Part shown: piece by piece, positions 34,812-43,105 of the stretch | Layout of the letters: each line of letters starts with the position of its first letter | Position numbering within the stretch: position 1 is the first letter of the stretch | Assembly (NCBI RefSeq): GCF_918741285.1 | Contig: NZ_CAKKNC010000026.1 | Span: 1 to 43,699, forward strand | Origin: Sphingobium sp. CECT 9361 | GTDB lineage: Bacteria; Pseudomonadota; Alphaproteobacteria; Sphingomonadales; Sphingomonadaceae | DNA length: 43,699 nt | Direction: 5' to 3' | Position numbers and translations under genes: made by a program | Notes under the pieces: generated by a model | Databases searched by the model: none | What the model was told of the DNA's origin: nothing | What the model saw: the letters and a program-made list of their open reading frames with translations, nothing else

Positions 34812-37325
34812 ATGCAACGCACATTCAAGAAATCTCATACTGCCATTCTGCTTACGTCGCTAAGCGCGCTGGCGTTATCCATGCCCGGCATGGCGGCCGC
34901 TCAGGAAACCGCGCCAGCGGCCGCGCCGGATGCGGACGCAGAACCGCAATCGGACATCGTGGTAACCGGCAGCGCGCGCGCCCAGCGCCGCTTCGACGTA
35001 TCCTATGCAGTCAATTCACTCAGCGTTGACGAAGTCCAGCGGATCGCGCCCAAGAACTTCGCAGACCTGCTCGGCACCGTTCCGGGTATTCAGGTGGAAG
35101 CGACCGGCGGCGAAGTGCAGAACATCACCCGCGTACGCGGCATTCCCACCGATCGCGGTTACCTGATTTTCCAGCAGGACGGCCTGCCGCTGTATCACGA
35201 AATTGACGGCGTGTTCTTCAACTCCGGCGATGGCATGAACCGCTACGACCTGATGACGGAGCGGGTTGAAATCGTCCGCGGTGGCCCCGCACCCATTTAT
35301 GCGAGCAGCGCCGCTGCCATCGCCAACAATATCACGGTGACCGGCGGACCGGAATCACGTGGCAAGGCGCAAATCACGCTGGGCGACACCGGGCTGTACA
35401 GGCTGGACGCGATGCAGTCCGGGCCGCTTGGCGAGAACACCTATTACGCAGTCGGCGGCTTTCTGCGTCAGCATGACGGGTATCGCGACGCAGGGTTCCC
35501 CAACGACAAAGGCGGTCAGATCCGCGCGAACCTGAAGCACGATCTGGACAACGGTTTCGTCAAGGTCACGATGCAGTACACCAACGATCACAACCTGTTC
35601 TATCTGCCAATCCCCATCGCCGATCCGCGCAACCCGTCGGTCTCGCTCGATAAGTATATCGACTATCACACCGGCACCATGAACTCGCCGTCGCTTCGCA
35701 ACGTCAACATCAAATATCGCGATGGCGCAGGTGTGACGCAGGGATTGACCCGCGATCTGGCCGATGGTCGGCACATGCGCTTCTTCAATGCGGGCCTCCA
35801 GTATGAAGGCGATTTCGATGGCTGGCTCGTGTCGGCCAAGGGAGGCTTCACCAAGGGCAAGAGCAGCTTCGACGCTTTCTATTCGACCACTAACCCAGTC
35901 GATGGCAATGCCTTCATCGCCAGCAATTTGGCCGCAGCTCAGACTGCGTTCGGAACAAGCGTGGCGCGCTTGGGCTATGCCATCGCCGGCACGAACGGCG
36001 CGACGGCTTACGATCCCTATTCCGCATCCGGGCTGGTCATGTCCGGCCAGTACCGCGTTTCAGAATCGAAATTCTATTCAGGACAAGCCGATCTGAGTGT
36101 TACCCGCAAGTTTGAGACGGGCTTCGGCACGCATGATGTACGCGTCGGCACATATGGATCATTTTACGGCAATACGCTGTTTCAGGTCTATCAGGACATG
36201 TTGATCGAAGTACGCAACCGGCCGCGCACGCTGGATCTCGTTGCCTATTCGGGCACGGGTGCTGTTCTTGGATCGGTCACGCAAAATGGCGTGCTTCGCT
36301 ACACGACCACGCTCAATCAGGGCAAAGCCGACGCAAAGATGATCGCCCTCTACGCCAATGACACCTGGGACGTGACCGACGGGTTGAAGATCGATGGCGG
36401 CATCCGCAAGGAATGGTATGATTATGAAGGCTACTCGCTGCTTTCGGGGACCGCCAATCTGGGCGACGCCACCACATTGGCCGACAATAATACCCGCGCC
36501 TTCACGGGTGCCATCGTTTCGCGCACTCTAAAGCCTTCTGCAACCAACTGGACGCTTGGTGCCAATTACGACTTTAATGGCAATCTGGGTGCTTACGGAC
36601 GCATCTCCAATCTGGAAGTACCACCGCAGATGGGCGTGGTGTCCACGCCTGCGCCTACCATCATCAAGACCAAGGCTCGCCAATATGAAATGGGCGTCAA
36701 GGCAAGCTACGGTCCGGCCTATGTCTATGTCACGGGATTTTATACGAAGTTTAACCCGTTCAACGCATCGTTCATCGCCTTCAATCCGATAACGGGCCGC
36801 AACGATCAATCCGTGCCTTTCATTGGCGAAGCGGTTGTGAAGGGCGTGGAAATCGACGGTAAGATTGCACCGGTTCGCTGGTTCGAACTGGCGGGGTCGG
36901 TCACCTATTCCGATGCGCAATATCGCAACCTCCAGAACTCATCGGGAGCCGACCCCAGCGCCGTGAACGGCAACCAGATCATCCGTGAACCAAAATTCTT
37001 CGGCAATGTGCGCCCTGCCTTGCGTTTCCCGGTCGGCGGGAGCGAAGTTGAGATCGCGGGTCGTTATGAGTGGGTCGGACGTCGTTATGTCGACCTCTTC
37101 AATCTGACAGCGCTGCCCGCCTATCAGACAGTCAGTGCAAGCGCTTCGGTCAGCTATGGCAACTGGCGCTTTCAGGTCGCCGGCGACAACCTGACCAACG
37201 CGAAGGGATTGACCGAAGGCAATCCGCGTACCGATCAGCTTGCCGGTCAGGGCGCGAGCGATGCGATCTATGGTCGTCCGGTGTTCGGCCGCAACTTCCG
37301 CTTCATCCTTAGCCGGAGCTGGTAA
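34812..37325 (+). CDS. TonB-dependent receptor
   Basis: An 837-residue outer-membrane receptor that imports a substrate with energy from TonB-ExbBD. A signal peptide (ending GMAAAQ) is followed by an acidic linker with the TonB-box-like DIVVTGSARA. Next come the plug domain (KNFADLLGTVPGIQVEATGG, then RVRGIPTDRGYLIFQQDGLP), and a long 22-strand-type barrel ending FRFILSRSW with the C-terminal aromatic residue. Length is normal. It heads an operon with DUF218 (10-base gap) and GH92 genes, so a glycan or sugar-containing substrate is plausible. A candidate PHO box lies in its promoter, so a phosphorylated substrate is another option. Confidence 0.93.
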   Translation: MQRTFKKSHTAILLTSLSALALSMPGMAAAQETAPAAAPDADAEPQSDIVVTGSARAQRRFDVSYAVNSLSVDEVQRIAPKNFADLLGTVPGIQVEATGGEVQNITRVRGIPTDRGYLIFQQDGLPLYHEIDGVFFNSGDGMNRYDLMTERVEIVRGGPAPIYASSAAAIANNITVTGGPESRGKAQITLGDTGLYRLDAMQSGPLGENTYYAVGGFLRQHDGYRDAGFPNDKGGQIRANLKHDLDNGFVKVTMQYTNDHNLFYLPIPIADPRNPSVSLDKYIDYHTGTMNSPSLRNVNIKYRDGAGVTQGLTRDLADGRHMRFFNAGLQYEGDFDGWLVSAKGGFTKGKSSFDAFYSTTNPVDGNAFIASNLAAAQTAFGTSVARLGYAIAGTNGATAYDPYSASGLVMSGQYRVSESKFYSGQADLSVTRKFETGFGTHDVRVGTYGSFYGNTLFQVYQDMLIEVRNRPRTLDLVAYSGTGAVLGSVTQNGVLRYTTTLNQGKADAKMIALYANDTWDVTDGLKIDGGIRKEWYDYEGYSLLSGTANLGDATTLADNNTRAFTGAIVSRTLKPSATNWTLGANYDFNGNLGAYGRISNLEVPPQMGVVSTPAPTIIKTKARQYEMGVKASYGPAYVYVTGFYTKFNPFNASFIAFNPITGRNDQSVPFIGEAVVKGVEIDGKIAPVRWFELAGSVTYSDAQYRNLQNSSGADPSAVNGNQIIREPKFFGNVRPALRFPVGGSEVEIAGRYEWVGRRYVDLFNLTALPAYQTVSASASVSYGNWRFQVAGDNLTNAKGLTEGNPRTDQLAGQGASDAIYGRPVFGRNFRFILSRSW

Positions 37326-37335
37326 TTTGCGAGCG

Positions 37336-38589
37336 ATGCGTACCTCTGCCCTGGGAGCCTGCGTGGCCCTAGCCCTGTCGCTGGCGTCGGGAACGGCGGC
37401 GGCGCAGGAACCTGCGGGCTACGCATCGCCTTTTGCCGATACGTTGCCGACCCGTGTCTTTCCGCTGTTCGCCATGATGCGGACAGCGGATGGCTGGGAA
37501 AAGGCATTGCGCAACGATAGCGTCCTTCAAACGCTGACGACCGAGCGCGCGGCACGGATACCCCAAGGCACATGCACGCCGTTGCCGCAATGTCTGGCCG
37601 ATGCGTGGGTCTGGACCGACGCGGACATTGCTTTGGTCCAGACGCGGTTGCGACTGCTGACGAGCGATCCGAAGCTGGCGCAAGCGCTGGTGGCGCGGCA
37701 GATGCGGCCTTCCGTTCGCTTTGCGCGATATTCCGCTTTGTCCGACGCCGACCTTGTGGCGACAGCCTGGGCAGAAACGGCGGCTGCAACGAACCGGGTT
37801 ATCGCTGTCTATGCCAAGGGGGTCGCACCTCGCTATCCCGTCATAGACTCGATCATCTTCAACACGGCCCTGCCACAGATGGCCGACATTTTAAGCGCAC
37901 ATGGCGTCGCCACCGCCGCACAGGTAAAAACCGACGACCTGTTTTTCGACCCGTCGCTGCGATATGCGGCAGGTCTACTGCAAATGAACGAGCGTATCGA
38001 CGCTGGAAATTTCCGGCCTTTGCTGGACGGAGAAAATGCCCAAGCCGTTCGCGCGGTTCGCAGGATGAACTGGCGTGCCAAGCCCTATACCGCGCTGCTG
38101 GTATTTGGGCATGGACCGGAGGACACGCAATCGCACACCGGCGTGATGGGACATATCCGCTTGTCGATCGCGGCGGACATGTTCGCACGGGGCGTTGCGC
38201 CTTTCATCGTCGTGTCGGGCGGGAATGTGCATCCCAACCGCACACCATTCAACGAAGCGGTGGAGATGAAGCGACTGCTCATTACGCAATATGGCGTGCC
38301 CGCCGACCGCATCCTTATCGAACCGCATGCGCGGCACACCACCACCAACCTGCGCAATTGCGCACGCCTTTTGCTGGCGACAAAGTTTCCGACCGACCGA
38401 CCCGCTCTGGTCGTGTCGGATCATCGCACGATTCAGTATATTGGTAGCGATGTGCTGGCTCAGCGCAATCTTGTGGAAATGGGTGTGCAGCCCGGTCGTC
38501 TGGCACCGGGGCCGGATCAGTTCACACTGTCATTTACACCTGACCCAATCGCTTTCCACGTCGAAGCAACCGATCCGCTCGATCCATGA
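37336..38589 (+). CDS. DUF218 (YdcF/ElyC/SanA-like) exported protein
   Basis: A 417-residue protein with a signal peptide (MRTSALGACVALALSLASG). An alpha-helical region is followed by a C-terminal DUF218 Rossmann-like domain: ALLVFGHGPEDTQSHTG, then FARGVAPFIVVSGGNVHPNR, YGVPADRILIEPHARHTTTN and PALVVSDHRTIQYIGSD. YdcF/ElyC/SanA relatives act in cell-envelope sugar metabolism. The start at 37336 is chosen since it begins the signal sequence; a frame reaching 37240 overlaps the receptor gene. The stop overlaps the GH92 start by 4 bases. Confidence 0.85.
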   Translation: MRTSALGACVALALSLASGTAAAQEPAGYASPFADTLPTRVFPLFAMMRTADGWEKALRNDSVLQTLTTERAARIPQGTCTPLPQCLADAWVWTDADIALVQTRLRLLTSDPKLAQALVARQMRPSVRFARYSALSDADLVATAWAETAAATNRVIAVYAKGVAPRYPVIDSIIFNTALPQMADILSAHGVATAAQVKTDDLFFDPSLRYAAGLLQMNERIDAGNFRPLLDGENAQAVRAVRRMNWRAKPYTALLVFGHGPEDTQSHTGVMGHIRLSIAADMFARGVAPFIVVSGGNVHPNRTPFNEAVEMKRLLITQYGVPADRILIEPHARHTTTNLRNCARLLLATKFPTDRPALVVSDHRTIQYIGSDVLAQRNLVEMGVQPGRLAPGPDQFTLSFTPDPIAFHVEATDPLDP

Positions 38590-40538
38590 ACCGGATGGTG
38601 ATTGCCCTGCTGGCCGCGTTGGTATTCGGCAACGTTGCACAAGCCGCCCCGGCGCGCGAACCAGCGCGGATGGTCGATCCGTTCGTGGGGACTCTCGCCG
38701 ATTTCGGACAACTCAGCCCGGCGGCGGTGGCGCCTTATGGCATGGTGCAGCTTGGTCCGGATACCACGCCCGCCAATCACGCGGGCTATGACTATGCGGC
38801 CACGCAACTGACCGGATTTTCGCACACGCGCGGCGTCGGTGTCGGCTGTGGCGGGGCGGGCGGCGACGTGAAGGTAACGCTGGCCTACGGCGATCCAGCG
38901 CCTTCCGCGCCCATCGACAAAAGGCACGAACGCGCTCATGCGGGCTATTACAGCGTCCGCTACGGCCCCGGCATCGTAGCCGACATGACCGCCACGCGCG
39001 GTGCAGGCAGCGTGCGTTTCACCTTGCCGAAGTCCGGGCAGGTTGCCGTGGTCGTCGCTTTCGATCGCGGCTATTCCAAACGCATAGCAGCCCGCTGGCA
39101 GGCACAACCGGACGGCGATCTCCGCGCGAGTTTTTCGGCAGGCACCGTGTGCGATGTCGGCACCTATCACCTCCATTCCGCGACCCGCCTGACGCATAAT
39201 GGCAAAGCCCTGGCAGCCGTCTGGCAGGGCGACGCAGCAAAGGATGCGCGCGTGATGCTCAACGTGCGCGGCGGCGACATAGTCGAGTTGCGTACGGGTC
39301 TTTCGTCAGTCGATCCATCTGCCGCAGCAGCCGTGCGGGACAGCGAATTGGGCAATCGCCCCTTCCAGGCCATCGCCGCCCAGACGGTGGCCGATTGGAA
39401 CAGGCAATTGTCGCGCATCACTATTGGCGGGCCGCCGAAGCAGCAGGCGCTATTCTATACATCGCTATTTCGCGTAATGCAGTCGCCGGTCGCCATCGCC
39501 GATCCCGACGGTCGTTTTCGCGGCAGCGACGGCGTCGTCAAACAGCTTTCTCGCGGCGATCAGCATTATACCAGCTGGGCATTGTGGGACAATTATCGCA
39601 CGCAGATGCCGCTCCTTGCGCTGATCGATCCGGAGCGCGCCGGACAGATCGCACGCTCCCTCGTTCGGCTTTATCAAAGCGGCAAGAAACGCTGGGCCAC
39701 GCAGACTGAGCCGTTTCTGACCGTTCGTACCGAACATGCGGGGATTGCCCTGCTGGACTTCCGGCGGAAGGGCATCGTCGATTTCGACGCGAAGGCCGCG
39801 CTGGCGGGGATGGTGGCCGAAAGCGCAACGCTCGCCCGCAAGACGCCTGACGAACAGATAGAGGCAGCCTATGACGACTGGGCCATTGCTGAACTCGCAT
39901 CGGACCTGGGCGAGACCGCCATCGGGCAGGATTTCCGGACGAAGGCGCTCAGCTATCGTTCGATGTGGCGTGCAACCTTCCGCGACCTTGGCGATGACGC
40001 CGACATCGTGAAGGCGCGAGGGCTCTATCAAGGGACTTTGGCGCAATATCGTTGGGCTCCCGTGTTCGACTTGCCGTGGTTGGCACAGACATTGGGACCG
40101 AAATTCCAGCCCGAGCTGGAGCGCTTTTTCGCTGACAATCTGTTCAACATGACGAACCAGCCGGACATTCATGTGCCCTATCTCTTTGCGTGGGCAGGCG
40201 ATAAGGCCGGGACCGAACGGATCGTGCGCCGCTACATCACCCAATCCGTACCCCATCGCTATGTCAATTCGGGCGTCCGGCCTCAGCCATGGGTCGGGCA
40301 TAGCTTTGCGCTTTCGCCGCAGGGCTTTGCCGACGGGATGGATGACGACGCGGGTACGATGTCAGCGTGGTACATCTGGGCGATGCTTGGCCTTTATCCC
40401 TTGACGCCGGGTGAGCCGCGTTACGTCATCACCACGCCAATGGCGCAAAACATCCGGATCAACGGCAGGGCTTTGGCCGATATGGCCTTTCAGCAATCGA
40501 TCTTCCTGTCATCGCTCCGTTCTTTAGGTGGTCAATGA
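38586..40538 (+). CDS. GH92-family glycosyl hydrolase (alpha-mannosidase-like), C-terminally truncated
   Basis: A 650-residue exported enzyme; signal peptide NRMVIALLAALVFGNVAQA. GH92 enzymes are calcium-dependent exo-alpha-mannosidases. Family features: FVGTLADFGQLSPAAVAPYG at the start of the N-terminal domain, YDYAATQLTGFSHTRGVGVG, YTSWALWDNYRTQMPLLAL and DGMDDDAGTMSAWYIWAMLG near residues 580-600, followed by LYPLTPGEPRYVITTP. Typical members continue for another 60-100 residues after this segment. Here the protein diverges after RINGRALADM and ends at a TGA, so the last strands of the catalytic domain appear lost. It is the last gene of the TonB receptor-DUF218 operon. Activity may be impaired. 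Confidence 0.85.
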   Translation: MNRMVIALLAALVFGNVAQAAPAREPARMVDPFVGTLADFGQLSPAAVAPYGMVQLGPDTTPANHAGYDYAATQLTGFSHTRGVGVGCGGAGGDVKVTLAYGDPAPSAPIDKRHERAHAGYYSVRYGPGIVADMTATRGAGSVRFTLPKSGQVAVVVAFDRGYSKRIAARWQAQPDGDLRASFSAGTVCDVGTYHLHSATRLTHNGKALAAVWQGDAAKDARVMLNVRGGDIVELRTGLSSVDPSAAAAVRDSELGNRPFQAIAAQTVADWNRQLSRITIGGPPKQQALFYTSLFRVMQSPVAIADPDGRFRGSDGVVKQLSRGDQHYTSWALWDNYRTQMPLLALIDPERAGQIARSLVRLYQSGKKRWATQTEPFLTVRTEHAGIALLDFRRKGIVDFDAKAALAGMVAESATLARKTPDEQIEAAYDDWAIAELASDLGETAIGQDFRTKALSYRSMWRATFRDLGDDADIVKARGLYQGTLAQYRWAPVFDLPWLAQTLGPKFQPELERFFADNLFNMTNQPDIHVPYLFAWAGDKAGTERIVRRYITQSVPHRYVNSGVRPQPWVGHSFALSPQGFADGMDDDAGTMSAWYIWAMLGLYPLTPGEPRYVITTPMAQNIRINGRALADMAFQQSIFLSSLRSLGGQ

Positions 40539-40566
40539 TAATGAAGTGTGCAGCGGGGCAGATGGT

Positions 40567-40806
40567 TTAACGCCCAAAACAATCGGGCGGCACACCTTTA
40601 GCGCCGGAATCCATTTCGCAGAGCGCCCCGTCATATTCGGACTTTGATAAGCCCGTGGCAGCGGAAGACACGAACATTTAATCGAGCGTTCGGCCAGCAA
40701 AAACAATGTTGGTTATCTGGCGCGCGGGCAAGGTGATGGTCTTTTCCAGTTCCCATTCGGACGTGAATCGGCTGATGCCTTGAGGTTGTCGGAGGTCAGA
40801 TGGGTA
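40567..40806 (-). pseudogene. SMP-30/gluconolactonase family pseudogene (3' fragment)
   Basis: Reading the minus strand from 40806 to 40567 gives the end of an SMP-30/gluconolactonase/LRE protein. It includes WELEKTITLPARQITNIVFAG then RTLD, a TAA stop at 40680-40678, then MFVSSAATGLSKSEYDGALC and EMDSGAKGVPPDCFGR before the terminal TAA. The phrase TN-FGG--LD-MFVTSA-...GALFE-D-G-RG-P--RF is the family's C-terminal signature, so the internal TAA has replaced one codon. The 5' part is missing: a TGA at 40809-40807 and unrelated sequence precede it. It is thus both truncated and interrupted. The intact enzyme would open sugar lactones. Confidence 0.78.
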
Positions 40807-40886
40807 TCATTCAATCGAAGTTGCGTCTCCGCCACACATCGCTGGGAAAAACCGGCGTAAGCTCAGTGCGCGCTCAGAGAGCGAAA

Positions 40887-40911
40887 TGGCGGAGACGGAG
40901 GGATTCGAACC
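40887..40911 (-). repeat. tRNA-Ser 3' end fragment, candidate att site
   Basis: Read on the minus strand, 40911-40887 is GGTTCGAATCCCTCC followed by GTCTCCGCCA: the T-loop, 3' T-stem, 3' acceptor strand and CCA of a serine-type tRNA. The bases before it (CAT at 40914-40912) do not complete the T-stem and no D- or anticodon arm is found upstream, so this is only the 3' end. Such fragments mark attachment sites of tyrosine integrases that target tRNA genes. The integrase gene begins 159 bases away. Confidence 0.78.
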
Positions 40912-41013
40912 ATGTCGGAAACCGTGCGTCATGCTTCTACAAATAGCCAGTATCATTGGACTTTAGCGCAAACACTGTCCGCCGAAGTTCGCCAAAGGTC
41001 GTCTAATCCCATG

Positions 41014-41051
41014 TTGAAAGTGGGCATTAAAGTGGGCATGATAGGGCATGA
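41014..41051 (+). promoter_or_regulatory. Integrase promoter overlapping tandem direct repeats
   Basis: TTGAAA (41014-41019), a 17-base spacer and CATGAT (41037-41042) form a plausible sigma-70 promoter. It overlaps two abutting 12-base repeats AAAGTGGGCAT(T/G) at 41017-41028 and 41029-41040 and a weaker third at 41041-41051. Arm-type integrase sites commonly look like this, so binding by the integrase would also repress its own gene. ATG 41070 has GGGGAG upstream. Confidence 0.55.
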
Positions 41052-41069
41052 CTAATGGGGAGTGTGAGC

Positions 41070-42290
41070 ATGGCGCGGGCAATCAACATATTGACCGTAA
41101 GGGCTGCTTCCGCCCTGAAAGAGCCCGGGCGTCATTCGGATGGGGGAGGACTTTACCTTCGCATCACGACGGGTGGCGCGCGCTCTTGGGTCTTCATGTC
41201 GGCGGTGGGCGGCAAACGAGTCGAGATTGGACTGGGGCCTGCCTCTTCAGTGGGATTGGCAGCGGCACGGTCGCTTGCAGCAGAGATGCGGGAGGCAGTC
41301 GCACTGGGCAGCGATCCCCGCACCCTGCTAGCTCCAAAAGAGGTTGCGGAAGTAGTCCCCATTGCTACCTTCGGTAGCTTCGCGGAGCATTACATCGCTA
41401 GCGTCGAGGCGGGATGGAAAAATCCTATCCATCGGCAGCAATGGCGAAACTCCCTTCGTGACCATGCGGCGGTGTTGAATGATAAGCCGTTGGATCAGAT
41501 TACCACCGACGACATACTTGCCTTGCTACAACCGATCTGGCTGACCAAGGCTGAGACGGCAGGACGGGTCCGAGGGCGGATTGAGCGCATATTGGACGCT
41601 GCGCGGGCTAAAGGCCTAATGCCACGCGACATGGCCAACCCTGCTCGCTTCAAGGGGCACCTCGATTTTCTGCTGCCAAAGCAGGGCGGAATGGGACGCG
41701 GGCATCATGCAGCTCTCGCCTACAAGGATGCGCCCACTTTCATGGGCGCGTTGCGCGGACGTCATGCCCTAGCTGCCCGATGCCTGGAGTTTACTATCCT
41801 GACTGCCGCGCGATCGGGTGAGGCACTGGGGGCGACCTGGGGCGAAATCGACGCTGACAATAAACTGTGGCGCGTCCCGGCAAGCCGGATGAAGGCAGGT
41901 GCCGAGCATATCGTGCCCCTCTCCGATGCAGCATTAGTAATTCTGAGTGCGCTAAATGGGGATGACGCTAAGCCGCACGATCGCATCTTTTCCATTAATG
42001 GTGCGACCCGTAGCAACATGGCCATGGCGATGCTCTTGCGCCGGATGAAAATGAACAATGTGACAACACACGGGTTCCGCTCGACGTTCCGGGACTGGGC
42101 GGGCGACTGCACCAACTATCCTCGCGAGATCATTGAGGCAGCCCTCGCCCATACCATCCAGAACAAAGCCGAAGCCGCTTATCGCCGTGGCACCGCTATC
42201 GAGCGTCGTCGCCTCCTGATGCAGGAGTGGGCTGATTATCTCGGAAATTGGGAACCGGAAGGCGTCGGAATACAGTCGACATTGCCATAA
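41070..42290 (+). CDS. P4-type tyrosine integrase
   Basis: A 406-residue site-specific recombinase. N-terminal arm-binding domain (DUF4102-like) has LKEPGRHSDGGGLYLRIT and GKRVEIGLGPASSVGLAAAR. The core-binding domain covers about 100-195. The catalytic domain has Arg248 in TAARSGEALG, His334 and Arg337 in HGFRSTFRDW, His361 in AALAH and the nucleophile Tyr371 in AEAAYRRGTAIERRR. All active-site residues seen are intact. The ATG at 41070 is preferred to ATG 41055 for its GGGGAG site. It lies directly after a tRNA-Ser fragment and should catalyse integration and excision of the element to its right. Confidence 0.92.
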   Translation: MARAINILTVRAASALKEPGRHSDGGGLYLRITTGGARSWVFMSAVGGKRVEIGLGPASSVGLAAARSLAAEMREAVALGSDPRTLLAPKEVAEVVPIATFGSFAEHYIASVEAGWKNPIHRQQWRNSLRDHAAVLNDKPLDQITTDDILALLQPIWLTKAETAGRVRGRIERILDAARAKGLMPRDMANPARFKGHLDFLLPKQGGMGRGHHAALAYKDAPTFMGALRGRHALAARCLEFTILTAARSGEALGATWGEIDADNKLWRVPASRMKAGAEHIVPLSDAALVILSALNGDDAKPHDRIFSINGATRSNMAMAMLLRRMKMNNVTTHGFRSTFRDWAGDCTNYPREIIEAALAHTIQNKAEAAYRRGTAIERRRLLMQEWADYLGNWEPEGVGIQSTLP

Positions 42291-42312
42291 CGCATTGATT
42301 TTAACCCTTAAT

Positions 42313-42378
42313 TTGACATGTTTGCGCTGATCTGCTATGCTGAAATAACGTAATGCTGGACTGTCCAGTGCTCAGCAT
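42313..42378 (+). promoter_or_regulatory. Strong sigma-70 promoter with dyad operator upstream of the second recombinase
   Basis: TTGACA at 42313-42318, a 17-base spacer and TATGCT at 42336-42341. The expected start site near 42348 is followed by nested inverted repeats: CTGGAC-T-GTCCAG at 42356-42368 and ATGCTG/CAGCAT at 42353-42358 and 42373-42378. Position over the early transcribed region suits a repressor site. The coding start is at 42404. Confidence 0.65.
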
Positions 42379-42403
42379 TTCACCAACATACAGATCATCA
42401 TTT

Positions 42404-42985
42404 ATGTCCAGGCAACCTGCCAAGGTGCTGGAACCGGATGACGTGCGCCTAGCGCTGGTACACGTCGGGATCCAGCGCCATCCTGCCCGTAATAGGGCCA
42501 TGATATTGCTAAGCTTCAAAGCAGGCCTTCGAGCTTGCGAAATAGCGGGCCTCACTTGGCCCATGATACTTGCCACCGACGGCAGTATAGCGGTCCATAT
42601 CAGCGTCGCAGGGTCGATCGCTAAATATGGATCGGGACGGCAAATCCCCATTAATCGCACGCTGCGCACTGCCCTGTTGGCCTTGCACAAAAGCGAAGGC
42701 TATCCAGACCGAGGTCCGGTAATTCGATCGGAACGGAGCACGGCGATGCAGCCTGGGGCTGTCGTCAACTGGTTTAGTGCAACGTATCGGGCTTTGGGAA
42801 TGGTGGGCTGCTCTTCGCATTCAGGCCGACGAACGTTCATCACCCGCGCAGCTCGACTGCTACCAAAGACCGGCGGCTCGCTGCGTGACGTGCAGGAGCC
42901 AGCCGGACATCGCTCGATCGGTACCACTGAGCGTTATATTCAGGGCGACCGAGATGCCCAGCATAAGCTCATCCGACTGATTTAG
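42404..42985 (+). CDS. Small catalytic-domain-only tyrosine recombinase
   Basis: A 193-residue protein consisting of a tyrosine recombinase catalytic domain with almost no N-terminal core-binding domain. Active-site residues by position: Arg43 in KAGLRACEIAGL, a lysine near 74 in AKYGSGRQIPI, His139 and Arg142 in HSGRRTFITR, His169 in AGHRSIGTTERY and Tyr178. All are present, so it is not obviously dead. Possible roles: accessory recombinase or excision partner of the integrase before it, or an independent resolvase. ATG 42404 is chosen, as the frame's longer start at 42353 lies inside the dyad operator. Its own strong promoter lies upstream. Confidence 0.85.
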   Translation: MSRQPAKVLEPDDVRLALVHVGIQRHPARNRAMILLSFKAGLRACEIAGLTWPMILATDGSIAVHISVAGSIAKYGSGRQIPINRTLRTALLALHKSEGYPDRGPVIRSERSTAMQPGAVVNWFSATYRALGMVGCSSHSGRRTFITRAARLLPKTGGSLRDVQEPAGHRSIGTTERYIQGDRDAQHKLIRLI

Positions 42986-43056
42986 CGATCAACTCCGCTC
43001 CCACGCCACACGACGCCGAGCAAATACTCCTCGATCGACAAACGCCTATCCCCGCT

Positions 43057-43099
43057 TTGACATCAGTCGAAGCGTCCCTTTTTACGTCCAGCAAAGGAG
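43057..43099 (+). promoter_or_regulatory. Promoter and ribosome-binding site of the DUF3768 gene
   Basis: TTGACA at 43057-43062 with a 17-base spacer to a weak -10 TTTTAC at 43080-43085, then AAGGAG at 43094-43099, seven bases before ATG 43106. The -35 and the ribosome-binding site are excellent, the -10 poor. Confidence 0.5.
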
Positions 43100-43105
43100 C
43101 CCAAC

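Larger units (their letters stand above)
40539..41069. other. Gene-poor boundary region between GH92 and the integrase
   Basis: No intact gene. It holds a broken SMP-30 family gene (40567-40806), a copy of an 11-bp tRNA-derived sequence in inverted orientation (40824-40834 and 40887-40897), a small hairpin CGCTC-AGA-GAGCG at 40871-40883, the tRNA-Ser 3' fragment at 40887-40911 and the integrase control region (41014-41051). The stretch looks like a scarred integration junction. Confidence 0.7.

Noticed and set aside
40887..40975. A complete tRNA-Ser gene at the integration site
   Set aside because: Only the 25-base 3' end matches; the T-stem 5' side does not pair and no anticodon or D-arm is present upstream.
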